64,000 nt of DNA from Tupaia tana (taxonomy: Eukaryota > Chordata > Mammalia > Scandentia > Tupaiidae), in assembly GCA_026018925.1 (NCBI GenBank), contig JAKSZU010000003.1, forward strand, positions 9,142,236-9,206,235. The letters are read 5' to 3'. Positions 55,373 to 64,000 of this stretch are shown here, in pieces (within the stretch, counting starts at the first letter, position 1; each line of letters opens with the position of its first letter). The notes below the pieces were generated by a model. It was not told the DNA's origin. It saw only the letters and a list, made by a program, of their open reading frames with translations, and searched no databases. A program made the position numbers and the translations under genes.

Positions 55373-56572
55373 ATGATTAAAAACTAGCACAGAGGCACAA
55401 AAAATATGAAAAAGCAAGGGAATACTTCTCCCTCAATGGAACACAACTACTCAACCACTACAGACAACATAATAGAACATATAGAAATGTCAGAAAAGAA
55501 TTCAGAATATTCACAGTGACAACATTAAATGCAAGAGAAAAGAGACATCCAACTCCAGGAGATGAGGAAGTCCTTCTGTGACTTGAAGGAGGAACTCCAT
55601 AAAGAGGTAGACATGATAGAAAAGAGTCAAAAAGAACTTCTAGAGATGAAGACTACCATACAGAAAATCAAAACCTCCCTCAAAAATATTAACAGCAGAT
55701 TAAGCCATGCAGAAGATTGAAACTCTGATTTACAAGACAAAGCATCTGACTTAAACAAAAATTAAAAAAAGAAGAGGACAACATATGGGAAATATTAGAT
55801 ACCATTAAATGCCCAAATAACTGAATAATTGATATGCCACAGTTGAATAATCTAAGGGCATAAATATCTCTTCCTGGAAATACTTGAAGAAAATTTTCCA
55901 AACATAGAGAAACATTCAAACATCCAGACCCAGAAAATACAAAGAACTCCAAATAGAATTAATATAAGAAGATCCTCCCCCCTCCCCTCAGCACATTATA
56001 GTCAGATTTGTAAAAATCAAAGACAAAGGATTCTAAAAAAGGCAAGAGAGAAATGTCAAGTTACTTATGATGGTTATCCCATTAGGCTAACATCAGATCT
56101 CTCAGCTGAAACAATGCAAGAAGGAAAGAATGGGAAAATATATTCAATATGTCAAAACAGGAACCAGCAGATAGCATAATGGTTACATCACTGAACTCTC
56201 ATGTAGTCAAACATGGTTCGAGTCTCAGACCCAGTGGCTTAAAACTCACACCAGACACATGTGCATGCATTCCCAAAATACCAAGAAGAGAATGGAAGAA
56301 GACAAATTGCAGTGTGGCCATTCCCCCAAAAAGATGACTTCTCACTTTCCATCTCTCTGGTGAGCACAAGCACCCTGTAGCAAAAAATCTCTCTCAAAAA
56401 TAAATAAATAAATAAAAATGATAATACAAAAACAGTATCAGCCAAGAATATTATAGCAAGACTATCCTTCATATGGGAAGAACAAATAAAGTCATACTCA
56501 GATGAACAAAAACTGAAAGAATTCACCAACAATAAACCAGGTCTTCAAGACGTACTAAATGGAGTACTATGA
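55373..56572 (+). pseudogene. LINE-1 ORF1 pseudogene, interrupted by a SINE
   Basis: Starts ATGATTAAAAACTAG (early stop), retains LQEMRKSFCDLKEELH-like coiled coil (55550-55720), QRTPNRI-like region near 55940, and ends with VLNGVL before TGA. Several stops and frameshifts besides the SINE insertion. Confidence 0.88.
56160..56418 (+). mobile_element. tRNA-derived SINE inside LINE-1 ORF1
   Basis: GGAACCAGCAGATAGCATAA to CCCTGTAGCAAAAAATCTCT and an (AAAT)n tail. The central patch reads CCCCCAAAAAGATGA. ORF1 similarity continues on both sides. Confidence 0.93.
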
Positions 56573-57659
56573 TAAGAATACTAAAGAGAAATAAACAAAA
56601 ATAAGAGAACAAAAACAACCAAGTAAATTGCTAACAAAATGGCAGGGATAAGTCCTCAAATATCAATAATGATATTAAATGTTAATGGATTAAATTCTCT
56701 AATCAAAAGACACAGGCTGACTGAATGGACAAAGAAAAAACATAAAACAGAAGTCCTTCAAATGCTGCTTATAAGAAACACATCTCACTGATAAAGAAAT
56801 ACACACACTGAAAGTAAAAGACTGGAAAGGGATATTCTATTTAAATGGGAACAAACAAAATCTGGAGTCGTGATACTGGTATCAGACAAAATAGACTTTA
56901 AGACAAAATCTGTAAGAAGAGACAAAGAAAGACACTACATAGTACTATTATAAAAGGGCTAGTTAACCCAAAAGTTAAATCACCAATATCTATGTGTTTA
57001 ACACTAGAGCATCCATGATATGAAAGAGAGAGTGTTAGATCTAAATGGACACATAGACTGCCACACAATACTCACTGAGTATCTCAGTATTACACTGTCT
57101 CATTTGGACAGAACATCTAGACAAAATAAAACAACAAAAAAGCAAAGAGATATAGAGAGGATCTAAATGACAACATAAATCAAATGGGCTTGACAAGCAT
57201 CTATAGAACACTTCACATAACAACTAAAAAATACACATTTTTTACACCCATACATGGAACATTTTCAAAGACTGACCACATGACAGAGTATAAAACAAAC
57301 ATTACAAACATTTACAAATTTAAATACATACAAAACATAAACAGCATCTTTTCTGACCATGACGAAATTAAGGTTGAAATAAACTAGAGAAAGAACCCTC
57401 AAAAATACACAAGTGCATGGAAACTAAACAACCTAGTCCTGAGTGAATTTACAACCACTGAAGAAATTAAGACTGAAATCAAAAGATTCATTGAAACCAA
57501 TGATAATGGACACACATATTTTCATAACCTATGGGACAAAGCAAAAGCAGTCATAAGAGGGAAGTTCATAGTAATTAGTGCCCACAGGGGGGCGGGGAAA
57601 AGAAAGATGGCAAATAGACAACCTAACATCAGATCTTAGGTAACTGAGCAAAACAACTA

Positions 57660-57687
57660 CAAAAAAAAAAAAAAAAAAAAAAAAAAG
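57660..57687. repeat. A run
   Basis: Twenty-seven A bases inside ORF2 sequence. Confidence 0.9.
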
Positions 57688-58516
57688 GAATAAAGAAATA
57701 ATAAAGATTCAAACCAAAATAAATCAAACAGAGAATAGATGAAGAATACAAAAATAAATGAAACCAGAAGTTTACTCTCTGAGAAGATAAACAAAATTGA
57801 CACACTATTAGCTAGACTAATCAAGTTGAACAGTGAAAAAAAAAACAGATACATAAAATCAGCAATAAAATGGGCAATATTATAACAGACATAACAGAAA
57901 TGCAAAAGATCATGAGAGACTACTACAAGCAACTACATGCCAAAAACAATAAAACTTAGATGAGATGGACAAATTTCTGAACTCATGGAATCTACAAAGA
58001 TTGAATCAGAAAAACATAGAAAACCTGAATAGACTAATAACAAGTGAAGAGATTGAATCAGTAATAAACATTCTCCCAACAAAGAAAAGTCCAGGTCCTA
58101 TTGGCTTCACTTCTGAAACTTTATAGACGTTTCCAAAAACTTCTAAAGATGAGCTAACCCTGATTCTCCTCAAAGTATTTCTAAAGGTCCAAAAGGAAGG
58201 AAGCCTCCCAAATTCATTCTATGGAGCCTCCATCTCTTTTATCCCCCAAACAAAGACATAACAAAAAAAGAAAATTGTAGACCAATATCTCTGATAAATA
58301 CAGATGCAAAAATCCTCGAGATACTAGCAAATCATATCCAACAACACATTAAAAATATAATACACATTGACCAGGTAGGATTACATCGATGTGAGGGTGG
58401 TCCAACATATACAAAAAAATAAATGTAACACATCACACTAACAGAAGGAAAACATAAAAACATAGGAGCATACTAATCGATGCAGAAAAAGCACTTCATA
58501 AAATACAGCATTTCTT

Positions 58517-58778
58517 CAGGGCCAGCAGACGGTGTAATGATTACTTTGCTGGACTTCCACGTAGTCCACCACCGCTCATGTCCTGGACCCTGTGACTTAA
58601 AACTCATGCCAGCATATGAGTGTGCATGTACAAAATCCCAAGAGGGGAATGGAGGAGAAGGAATTACACCATGGCTACCCCCCTCGGGGGTGATTTCTGT
58701 TTCTCTCTGTCTCCTTCGTGAGCACACATGCCCTATAGCAAAAATCTCTCTCTCTCAAAAAAAAAAAAAAAAAAAAAA
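58517..58778 (+). mobile_element. tRNA-derived SINE inside LINE-1 ORF2
   Basis: Target-site duplication AAATACAGCATTTCTT (58501) and AAATACAGCATCCCTT (58777). Body CAGGGCCAGCAGACGGTGTA to CCCTATAGCAAAAATCTCTC plus A run. Confidence 0.95.
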
Positions 58779-59242
58779 ATACAGCATCCCTTTATGATTA
58801 AAACCCTCAGCAAAGAAGGGACATTTCTTAGCACAATAAAAGTCATATATGTCATAGCCATAGCTAACATCATACTGAATGAGGCAAAGCTAAAAGCTTT
58901 TTCACTAAGAATTGTAATAAGACAAGGCTTCCCACTTTCTCCACTCCTTTTCAACATAGTAGTGGAAGTCCTATCCAATGCAATTAGGCAAGAGACTAAA
59001 ATAAAAGACATACAAATAAGGAAAAGAAGTGAAATTTTCTCTATTTTTAGATAACATGATTATATACAAGGAAAATCAAAAAGAATTCACATAAACACTC
59101 CTGGAAGTGATAAATGAATACAGTAAGGTGTCAGAATTAAAAAAAAAAAAAAAAAAAACATACAAAAATCTATAGCATTTTTATACACCAGGAATGAACA
59201 AACTGAGGTAAAATTTAAGAAAGTAGTCCCATTTATAATAGA

Positions 59243-59270
59243 CACACACACACAAACACACACACACACA
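59243..59270. repeat. (AC)n microsatellite in LINE-1 ORF2 relic
   Basis: ACAC run with one AAAC break. Confidence 0.9.
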
Positions 59271-60337
59271 TGATACCTAGGAATAAATGTAACTAAAGAA
59301 GTGAAAGACCTCTAAAATGAAAGCTATGAAAAACTTCATGAAGAAATCGAAAATGATATTAAAAAAAAAAAAAAAAAAACAGAAAAAAAGACATCCCATG
59401 TTCTTGGATTGGAAAATATATAGTCAAATGTCAACCCTACCCAAATGATATGAACAAATGCTCAACACCTCTTGTCATAAGGGAAATGCACATCAAAACC
59501 ACAATGAGATACCACTTAACCTCAGTCAGAATGGATAAGATTAAACAAAATAAAGAATAAAAAGTGCTAGTGAGGCTGCAGACAAAGGGGAATTCTCATA
59601 CACTATTGGTGGGAATGTAAATCATACCACCACTATAGAGAACAACACAGAAATTCCTCAAAAACTGACAAAGGAACTACCATATGATCCGTAATTATAC
59701 TACTAGGTATCTTCTCAAAACATAGGAAAATGCAAAGTTTGAAAAACACTTGCACATTCATGTTTATTCAGTATTGTTCACAATAGCTAATATATGGAAT
59801 CAACCCAAGTGTCCAAAAACAGATGAATTGAAAAAGATGTGGCATACATACTCTACAGAATACTACTCAGCCATAGAAAACAATGTGACCTTGACATTTG
59901 ATACAAAGTGGACAAATATGGAGGATTTAATGTTAAGCAAAGCAAGCCAGACTATGAAAGAGGGGCATTATACGTCCCCGTTTAATATATACCAAATATC
60001 TGCACTCTATAGCAGAAACTTAAGGACTGGAAGGAAGGTACAAATAAAGTGGGAGCAACTATAGATACTAGAAACAGTAGAGTAGGGTGCAGATAGTGTG
60101 TAGCAGGAGTAGGGGAATCTAAAAGAAAGAGCACTTAACAGATACAAAAAAGAAAATATATCTGTGGATAATAATGTGTATGGTAATGCTTTGGTCTAGA
60201 CTAATATGTAATATATTCCTACTGGGGATAATGTTTATGTATACTGTAAGGATGTACAGTGATTAAATGTAAAAAATAAAAGAGAAAACGTAACTGAAAG
60301 ATTATGTTCAACTTTATACTTTAAAACTATGATCTCT

Positions 60338-60608
60338 GGGGCCAGCAGGTGGCATGGTGGTTAAAGTGCTAGACTCTCACATGATCAGCCACAGTTTGAG
60401 TCCCAGAACTGGTGACTCAAGAATCATGCTGGGTGCACCTGCGTGTGTGCCCAAAATACCAAGAGGAGAATGGAGAACAGACTGTGACATGGTCATCTCC
60501 CCAAGGGGTGATTTCTTACTTTCCCTTTCAATGTCTCTCTGTCTCTGTCTCCTTCCAGCAAGCACACTTAGTCTATAGCAAAAATCTAAAAAAATAATAA
60601 TAATAATA
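60338..60608 (+). mobile_element. tRNA-derived SINE, full type
   Basis: GGGGCCAGCAGGTGGCATGG to GTCTATAGCAAAAATCTAAA and an (ATA)n tail; inserted about 40 bp after the LINE-1 end. Confidence 0.9.
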
Positions 60609-60895
60609 TACATTTTCTGTAACTTACTAAGTGGAGAGTGATCATTATTTTCTCCTTTGCTGGTATGACTAAAAATTGTGAGGTATCATGCAACTAGAAA
60701 CTAAGCATGCTAAAATATTTTAAGACATCTAACATTTACAGAAATTAAATTTATATTTTTATTTATATATTATTTATGTTATATTATTGGATTTCATTAG
60801 CTTAATTAATTAATTATAGGTATCTTAGTCATTCTATTCATGTTATGAGAAAACCCAGAAAAGAAAGAGTGGGGGTTTTTTATTAATATTTTTTT
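60609..60895. other. unique AT-rich intronic DNA
   Basis: Nothing recognised. Confidence 0.45.
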
Positions 60896-61038
60896 GGGGG
60901 CCGGTAGGTGCCAGGGTGTTTAAGGGTGCTGGACTCCTACATGCCTAACTGTGGCTCAAGACCCAGAACTGTTGGCTTGCTTTCTCACTTTCCCTCTCTC
61001 TGTCTCTCAAGTTAAATAAAATCATTCTTTAAAAAAAA
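60896..61038 (+). mobile_element. tRNA-derived SINE, short variant
   Basis: GGGGGCCGGTAGGTGCCAGG, TGGCTCAAGACCCAGAACTG, GCTTGCTTTCTCACTTTCCC, AAGTTAAATAAAATCATTCT tail. This tail supports the nested reading at 10497-10988. Confidence 0.88.
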
Positions 61039-61339
61039 TATATATATTTTTATTTTGTGGGAAATCACTCCATTTATTTGTACAAAGAAAAGCATTACGA
61101 AGAAAAATCATAAAATGATAGAAGCATCAATTTTTAACAGTCTAAATAACATTCCTCTCCTAAAGCATTTAAGTCTAAGTCACGTTTCTCTAACCAAAAT
61201 TTTATCAAAACTGTATCACTTTATTCTTCTCTATAAGGAAGGTTATTAGGAGAATATGTGAGTACACTTTATACTGAGTTATTTTTCTTATCACAAACTT
61301 TAAGACTTGAGACACAGAAATGATTTAGTTAAATGAAAG
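61039..61339. other. unique AT-rich intronic DNA
   Basis: Nothing recognised. Confidence 0.45.
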
Positions 61340-61860
61340 TAAATTGAATTGTTCTGTGTAGGAGAGGAAGGATGTCTCTTCAGAACCCACATTTTATATC
61401 CAGATCTCCCTGCACCCAGGAGGGAAGGATGGCTCTAAATCATGCTGATTGAGGGCAAAGGCACCAATTGATTTTGTGTATAGCCAGCTTTTCCCTGCAT
61501 CCTGGGCTTTTCCTGGTCACCTGCCCCTAACTGGCCCCTCACCTCAAGACCCTTCTTGGTCTCCACTGAAGACAGTAATTAAACTTGAATTCTATCTATG
61601 ACAAAACTCTGTATCTTTGAGATTTACTAATATCTCTGGCCTATTTCCTTCATATACAGGAGGCATATATACGAGTAAGTTTCTGTTTTCTTTTCTTTTT
61701 TCAGTCTGTCTTTGTTACAGTGATCCATCCCCGCTAAGAACTCAGAAGGGTGGAGGGAAGATTATTTTCCCTCTCTTAATACTTTTCTATCATTGAAAAT
61801 ATTGGTCTGTCTTTGTTACAGGGATCCATTTCAGAAGGGTGGATGAAAATATTGGTTATT
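61340..61860 (+). mobile_element. possible ERV1-class solo LTR with a terminal duplication
   Basis: GGTCACCTGCCCCTAACTGG, GACAGTAATTAAACTTGAAT, GATTTACTAATATCTCTGGC and GATCCATCCCCGCTAAGAAC, AGAAGGGTGGAGGGAAG resemble the R-U5 end of ERV1 LTRs. No coding region. Assignment is tentative. Confidence 0.4.
61704..61852. repeat. imperfect direct duplication, ~100 bp apart
   Basis: GTCTGTCTTTGTTACAGTGA at 61704 and GTCTGTCTTTGTTACAGGGA near 61806, each followed by TCAGAAGGGTGGA. The second copy lacks the CCCGCTAAGAAC part. Confidence 0.85.
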
Positions 61861-61967
61861 TTATATGAACTATAAAAAGTAGCAAAGGTTGCTATCAGAA
61901 AAATCACTTTTAATATAAGAGATGCTGAGTTGACTCTGTGTCACAGCAGTAATGAAAATCTGAGAAG

Positions 61968-62184
61968 AAGCTGGATCCCACATGTCAATCATGGCTCACA
62001 TCTCTGGCCTGGTCTCCCTGAAATATGCTGAATACATATGTGAGTGCCCAGGATCTAATGAGCTGGTGGACTTGAGGAAAGAGATCATGATATGGCCAGA
62101 CTTTGAGGAAGGTGTCTCTGTCTCTCTTTCCTCTCTCTCCCATGCAAGTACACACATTCTTTCATGGATTAAAAACAATTTATA
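61968..62184 (+). mobile_element. tRNA-derived SINE, old
   Basis: GCTGGATCCCACATGTCAAT, CATCTCTGGCCTGG, GAGTGCCCAGGATCTAATGA, ATCATGATATGGCCAGAC. The head is missing. Confidence 0.65.
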
Positions 62185-62199
62185 AAGGAAGAAGATTAG

Positions 62200-62412
62200 A
62201 GGACTGATGCTGTAACTTGGTAGTTAAGAGAGCTGGATCCTACATGGTCAACCATGTAGTTCAAATCCTGGCTTTGGTGGCTTGAAAAACATGTGGGGTG
62301 CATGTGCATGCTGACAAGATGGAGAAATTGAGAAGGGATTTCAGCATAACCATATACTGGGAAGTGCTTCCTCCCTCTCCCTCTCATCCATCTCTATCCC
62401 CCCACAGCAGCA
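62200..62412 (+). mobile_element. tRNA-derived SINE, old
   Basis: GGACTGATGCTGTAACTTGG, AGTTCAAATCCTGGCTTTGG, GGTGCATGTGCATGCTGACA, AGAAGGGATTTCAGCATAAC. Confidence 0.72.
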
Positions 62413-62885
62413 ATAACATAGTGAGTTTCTCATTATATCCTCTTCCCCTTTAAAAAGTATGAAATATTCCAATATAAATAAAAGTAGAGGAATTACATGG
62501 AAAGAGCCATGCTACACTCCCCATATTTAACAATGATATATATATCTCAAGACCTATTTTAGATCTTTTAAAAAGTAAGACATTACGTGCTCTAAAGGCT
62601 CTTTCTGATACGTTGATGCTATCTCCAGAGAGATTAATACCAATCTCAATTTAATGTGTGTCATCCCCATCTGTGTTTTTATAATTTTGGTAAATTGGTG
62701 TATGCTTTAGATACACATATAACATTATTTTGTTTTTAAACTTTATACAGTTACCACAATCTATATATCCTTTTGAAATTTGTTTTTATTTTTCACTCAA
62801 CAATATGTTTTCAAATATAATCCATGCTGTTACCCCTCCATTCATTTTAACAAACGCATAAATAGCTTGGTAATGGAAAGCTGTT
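62413..62885. other. unique AT-rich intronic DNA
   Basis: TTTTGAAATTTGTTTTTATT and CAATATGTTTTCAAATATAA recall relic LINE sequence, not assignable. Confidence 0.4.
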
Positions 62886-62995
62886 TAATTTCACACATTT
62901 CAATTCTTCATCTGTAAAATAAAGATCACAGAGGACGAGGGCAAATGAGTACATCAATGTGTGTGAAACCTACTGGCTCCATCAGTAGATTTCTT
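62886..62995 (+). mobile_element. MIR-like ancient SINE fragment
   Basis: TCTTCATCTGTAAAATAAAG matches the MIR core; the rest is diverged. Confidence 0.45.
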
Positions 62996-63095
62996 TCTGA
63001 AGGATATCTACCTACAGGTTGAACTGCTGGGTCAATGAGTATAAATTCCGTCAAATCCTACTAACCATTGAAAATTATTCCTCAAAGTAACTATG

Positions 63096-63350
63096 CTGGG
63101 TCCAGCCCAATGGTGCAGTTGGCAGCAAACCGAACTGGAGTGCTAGAATACACATGACTGATAGCAGGTTTGCATTTGTGGGTTGGCTTGAAAATACACT
63201 GGTATTTTCACACACTGTGATCACACATGCCCATGATCCTGACAAGCTGGATGGCAGGGAAAGGGGATTGTGGCATGACAAGATGGTGTTGAGGGTGCGT
63301 CTCTCTCATGTGTGCATGTGTGCACCCTCTATCATGATAAAACATTCTTT
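63096..63350 (+). mobile_element. tRNA-derived SINE, old variant
   Basis: GGGTCCAGCCCAATGGTGCA, GTTGGCTTGAAAATACACTG, CACATGCCCATGATCCTGAC, GGGGATTGTGGCATGACAAG, GCACCCTCTATCATGATAAA. Confidence 0.78.
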
Positions 63351-63520
63351 AACAAGTGACTATGCCAAACTATATTCTTCCTTAATATATTAGGAAAAGT
63401 TTCTCTTATCATCTAATAAATATGTGGTATTATAGAAACTTACATAACCAAGTAAATAAAAATTAAATGCTATCCTGTTGCTTTATTTATATTAAACAGA
63501 TATTTCTACATTTATTGGAC

Positions 63521-63767
63521 TTTTTTTTTTTTTTTTATTTCTTTTTGTCATAGAGCGCATGCACTCACCAAGGAGAGACCATGATAGTGAAAGTGAGAAA
63601 TCATCCTCTAGGAGAGATTGCCACATTCCCCTCTCCTCTATTCTCCTCTTGAGATTTCGGGCATAAACGCAAATGCACCTGGAGTGAGTTTCAAGCCACC
63701 AGATCCAGGTCTCAAATCACGATCAGCCACAGTCAGCACCACAACCACTACACCACCTGATGGCCCT
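63521..63767 (-). mobile_element. tRNA-derived SINE, full type
   Basis: TTGTCATAGAGCGCATGCAC, CATCCTCTAGGAGAGATTGCC, CCTCTCCTCTATTCTCC, ACACCACCTGATGGCCC. Flanks TATTGGACTTTTT and TACTGGACTTTTT form a target-site duplication with one mismatch. Confidence 0.92.
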
Positions 63768-63825
63768 TACTGGACTTTTTAAAAAAGATAGGATCTTAAT
63801 CTTTCTTGTTTGTTTGTTTGTTATT

Positions 63826-64000
63826 TGTTTACATTTAATCACTGTACATCTTCATAGTATACAAAATGAATTTTCCCACCACAAATATGTTGCATATTAG
63901 TCCAGTCAAAGATATTACCAAAAACATTGTAATCAGCAGATTATTTTCTATTTTTGTGCCCATTAAATGTGGATACTAGAAACAGTATGGAAGGAGGGTA
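63826..64000 (-). mobile_element. LINE-1 3' end, cut by the window edge
   Basis: Reverse copy of the LINE-1 3' UTR: TTTACATTTAATCACTGTAC, ATCTTCATAGTATACAAAAT, TAGTCCAGTCAAAGATATTA, GATACTAGAAACAGTATGGA. The tail at 63808-63825 is (TTTG)n. Confidence 0.85.

Larger units (their letters stand above)
56639..60063 (+). pseudogene. LINE-1 ORF2 (endonuclease/reverse transcriptase) pseudogene
   Basis: Start ATGGCAGGGATAAGTCC, endonuclease region (AGVVILVSDK-type near 56870, ADKNR...), reverse-transcriptase blocks such as RQGFPLSPLLFNIVVEVL (58920-58980) and the cysteine-less end VTLTFDTKWTNMEDLMLSKA (59885-59945). The catalytic FADD position near 59044-59060 reads F-L-D-N, so the polymerase site is destroyed. 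Many stops, a SINE and an internal deletion also break it. Confidence 0.9.
54880..60295 (+). mobile_element. long decayed LINE-1 with two SINE insertions
   Basis: 5' UTR with two similar blocks (54888-54940 and 55034-55085), ORF1 relic (55373-56572), ORF2 relic (56639-60063), 3' UTR and end GATGTACAGTGATTAAATGT at 60253. SINEs sit at 56160-56418 and 58517-58778. Part of ORF2 is missing near 59445, where a TGTTCTTGGATTGG block joins to AATGATATGAACAAATGCTC. The exact 5' end is uncertain. Confidence 0.9.
16506..64000 (-). other. CNTNAP2: CNTNAP2 intron 3 (partial)
   Basis: This is the transcript-upstream side of the exon. The last bases on the minus strand are a pyrimidine-rich tract (CATTTCCCTTTGCAG) used as the 3' splice site. 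I saw no exon 3 (codons for the WLQVDFG region of the F5/8C domain) before the window end, so intron 3 is at least 47 kb. Its content is almost entirely retrotransposons plus unrecognised unique sequence. Confidence 0.8.

Overview
The window is mammalian nuclear DNA lying inside one very large gene. The only protein-coding exon I can support is a 148-bp exon on the minus strand (16358-16505). It encodes part of an F5/8C (discoidin) domain and matches exon 4 of CNTNAP2, the gene for contactin-associated protein-like 2 (CASPR2). The rest is two introns: positions 1-16357 are intron 4 (downstream in the transcript) and 16506-64000 are intron 3 (upstream). The base composition is AT-rich and there are no operons, rRNAs, CRISPR arrays or bacterial signals.

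The organism is most likely a placental mammal outside the well-known Alu, B1/B2, rabbit CSINE, Can-SINE, AfroSINE and bat VES lineages. The window is crowded with about 55 copies of one tRNA-derived SINE. It starts like GGGACCAGCAG, has a tRNA-like A box and B box (GGTTCGAGTCC), a TCTCTGTCTCTCTGTCTGTC linker, a CCCTATAGC motif and an A-rich tail. From its general architecture I infer a colugo (Dermoptera, CYN-SINE) genome, but I cannot check this against a consensus. A short variant, ending after the B box in CT-rich DNA, and a second tRNA-like SINE family with tail GGAAGAAATAAATAAA are also present, plus one relic that resembles a 7SL-derived SINE.

Layout: 1-16 kb is intron 4, with SINEs, two old MaLR LTRs, a MIR and an odd SINE carrying an 80-bp copy of nearby DNA. 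The exon sits at 16.4-16.5 kb, with a young SINE 122 bp upstream of its acceptor. From 17 to 38 kb there is intron 3 with dense SINEs (several nested), a 52-bp perfect AT palindrome near 23.0 kb, L2 fragments and a Tigger-like DNA transposon containing a minisatellite near 36.5 kb. From 39 to 41.5 kb there is an internally deleted LINE-1. Near 49.1-50.9 kb there is a minus-strand element with an uninterrupted LINE-1 ORF1 but no ORF2 (half-L1 architecture). From 51 to 54.5 kb there are LTR relics. From 54.9 to 60.3 kb there is a long decayed LINE-1 carrying two SINE insertions. From 60 kb to the end there are SINEs, an LTR-like stretch and a LINE-1 3' end running off the window.

Functionally, the window contributes one exon of a neuronal adhesion protein. 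The rest is retrotransposon history. LINE-1 is the presumed source of the machinery that mobilised the SINEs, as the A-rich tails and target-site duplications show. Most short open reading frames in the window are translations of SINE copies and are not genes.
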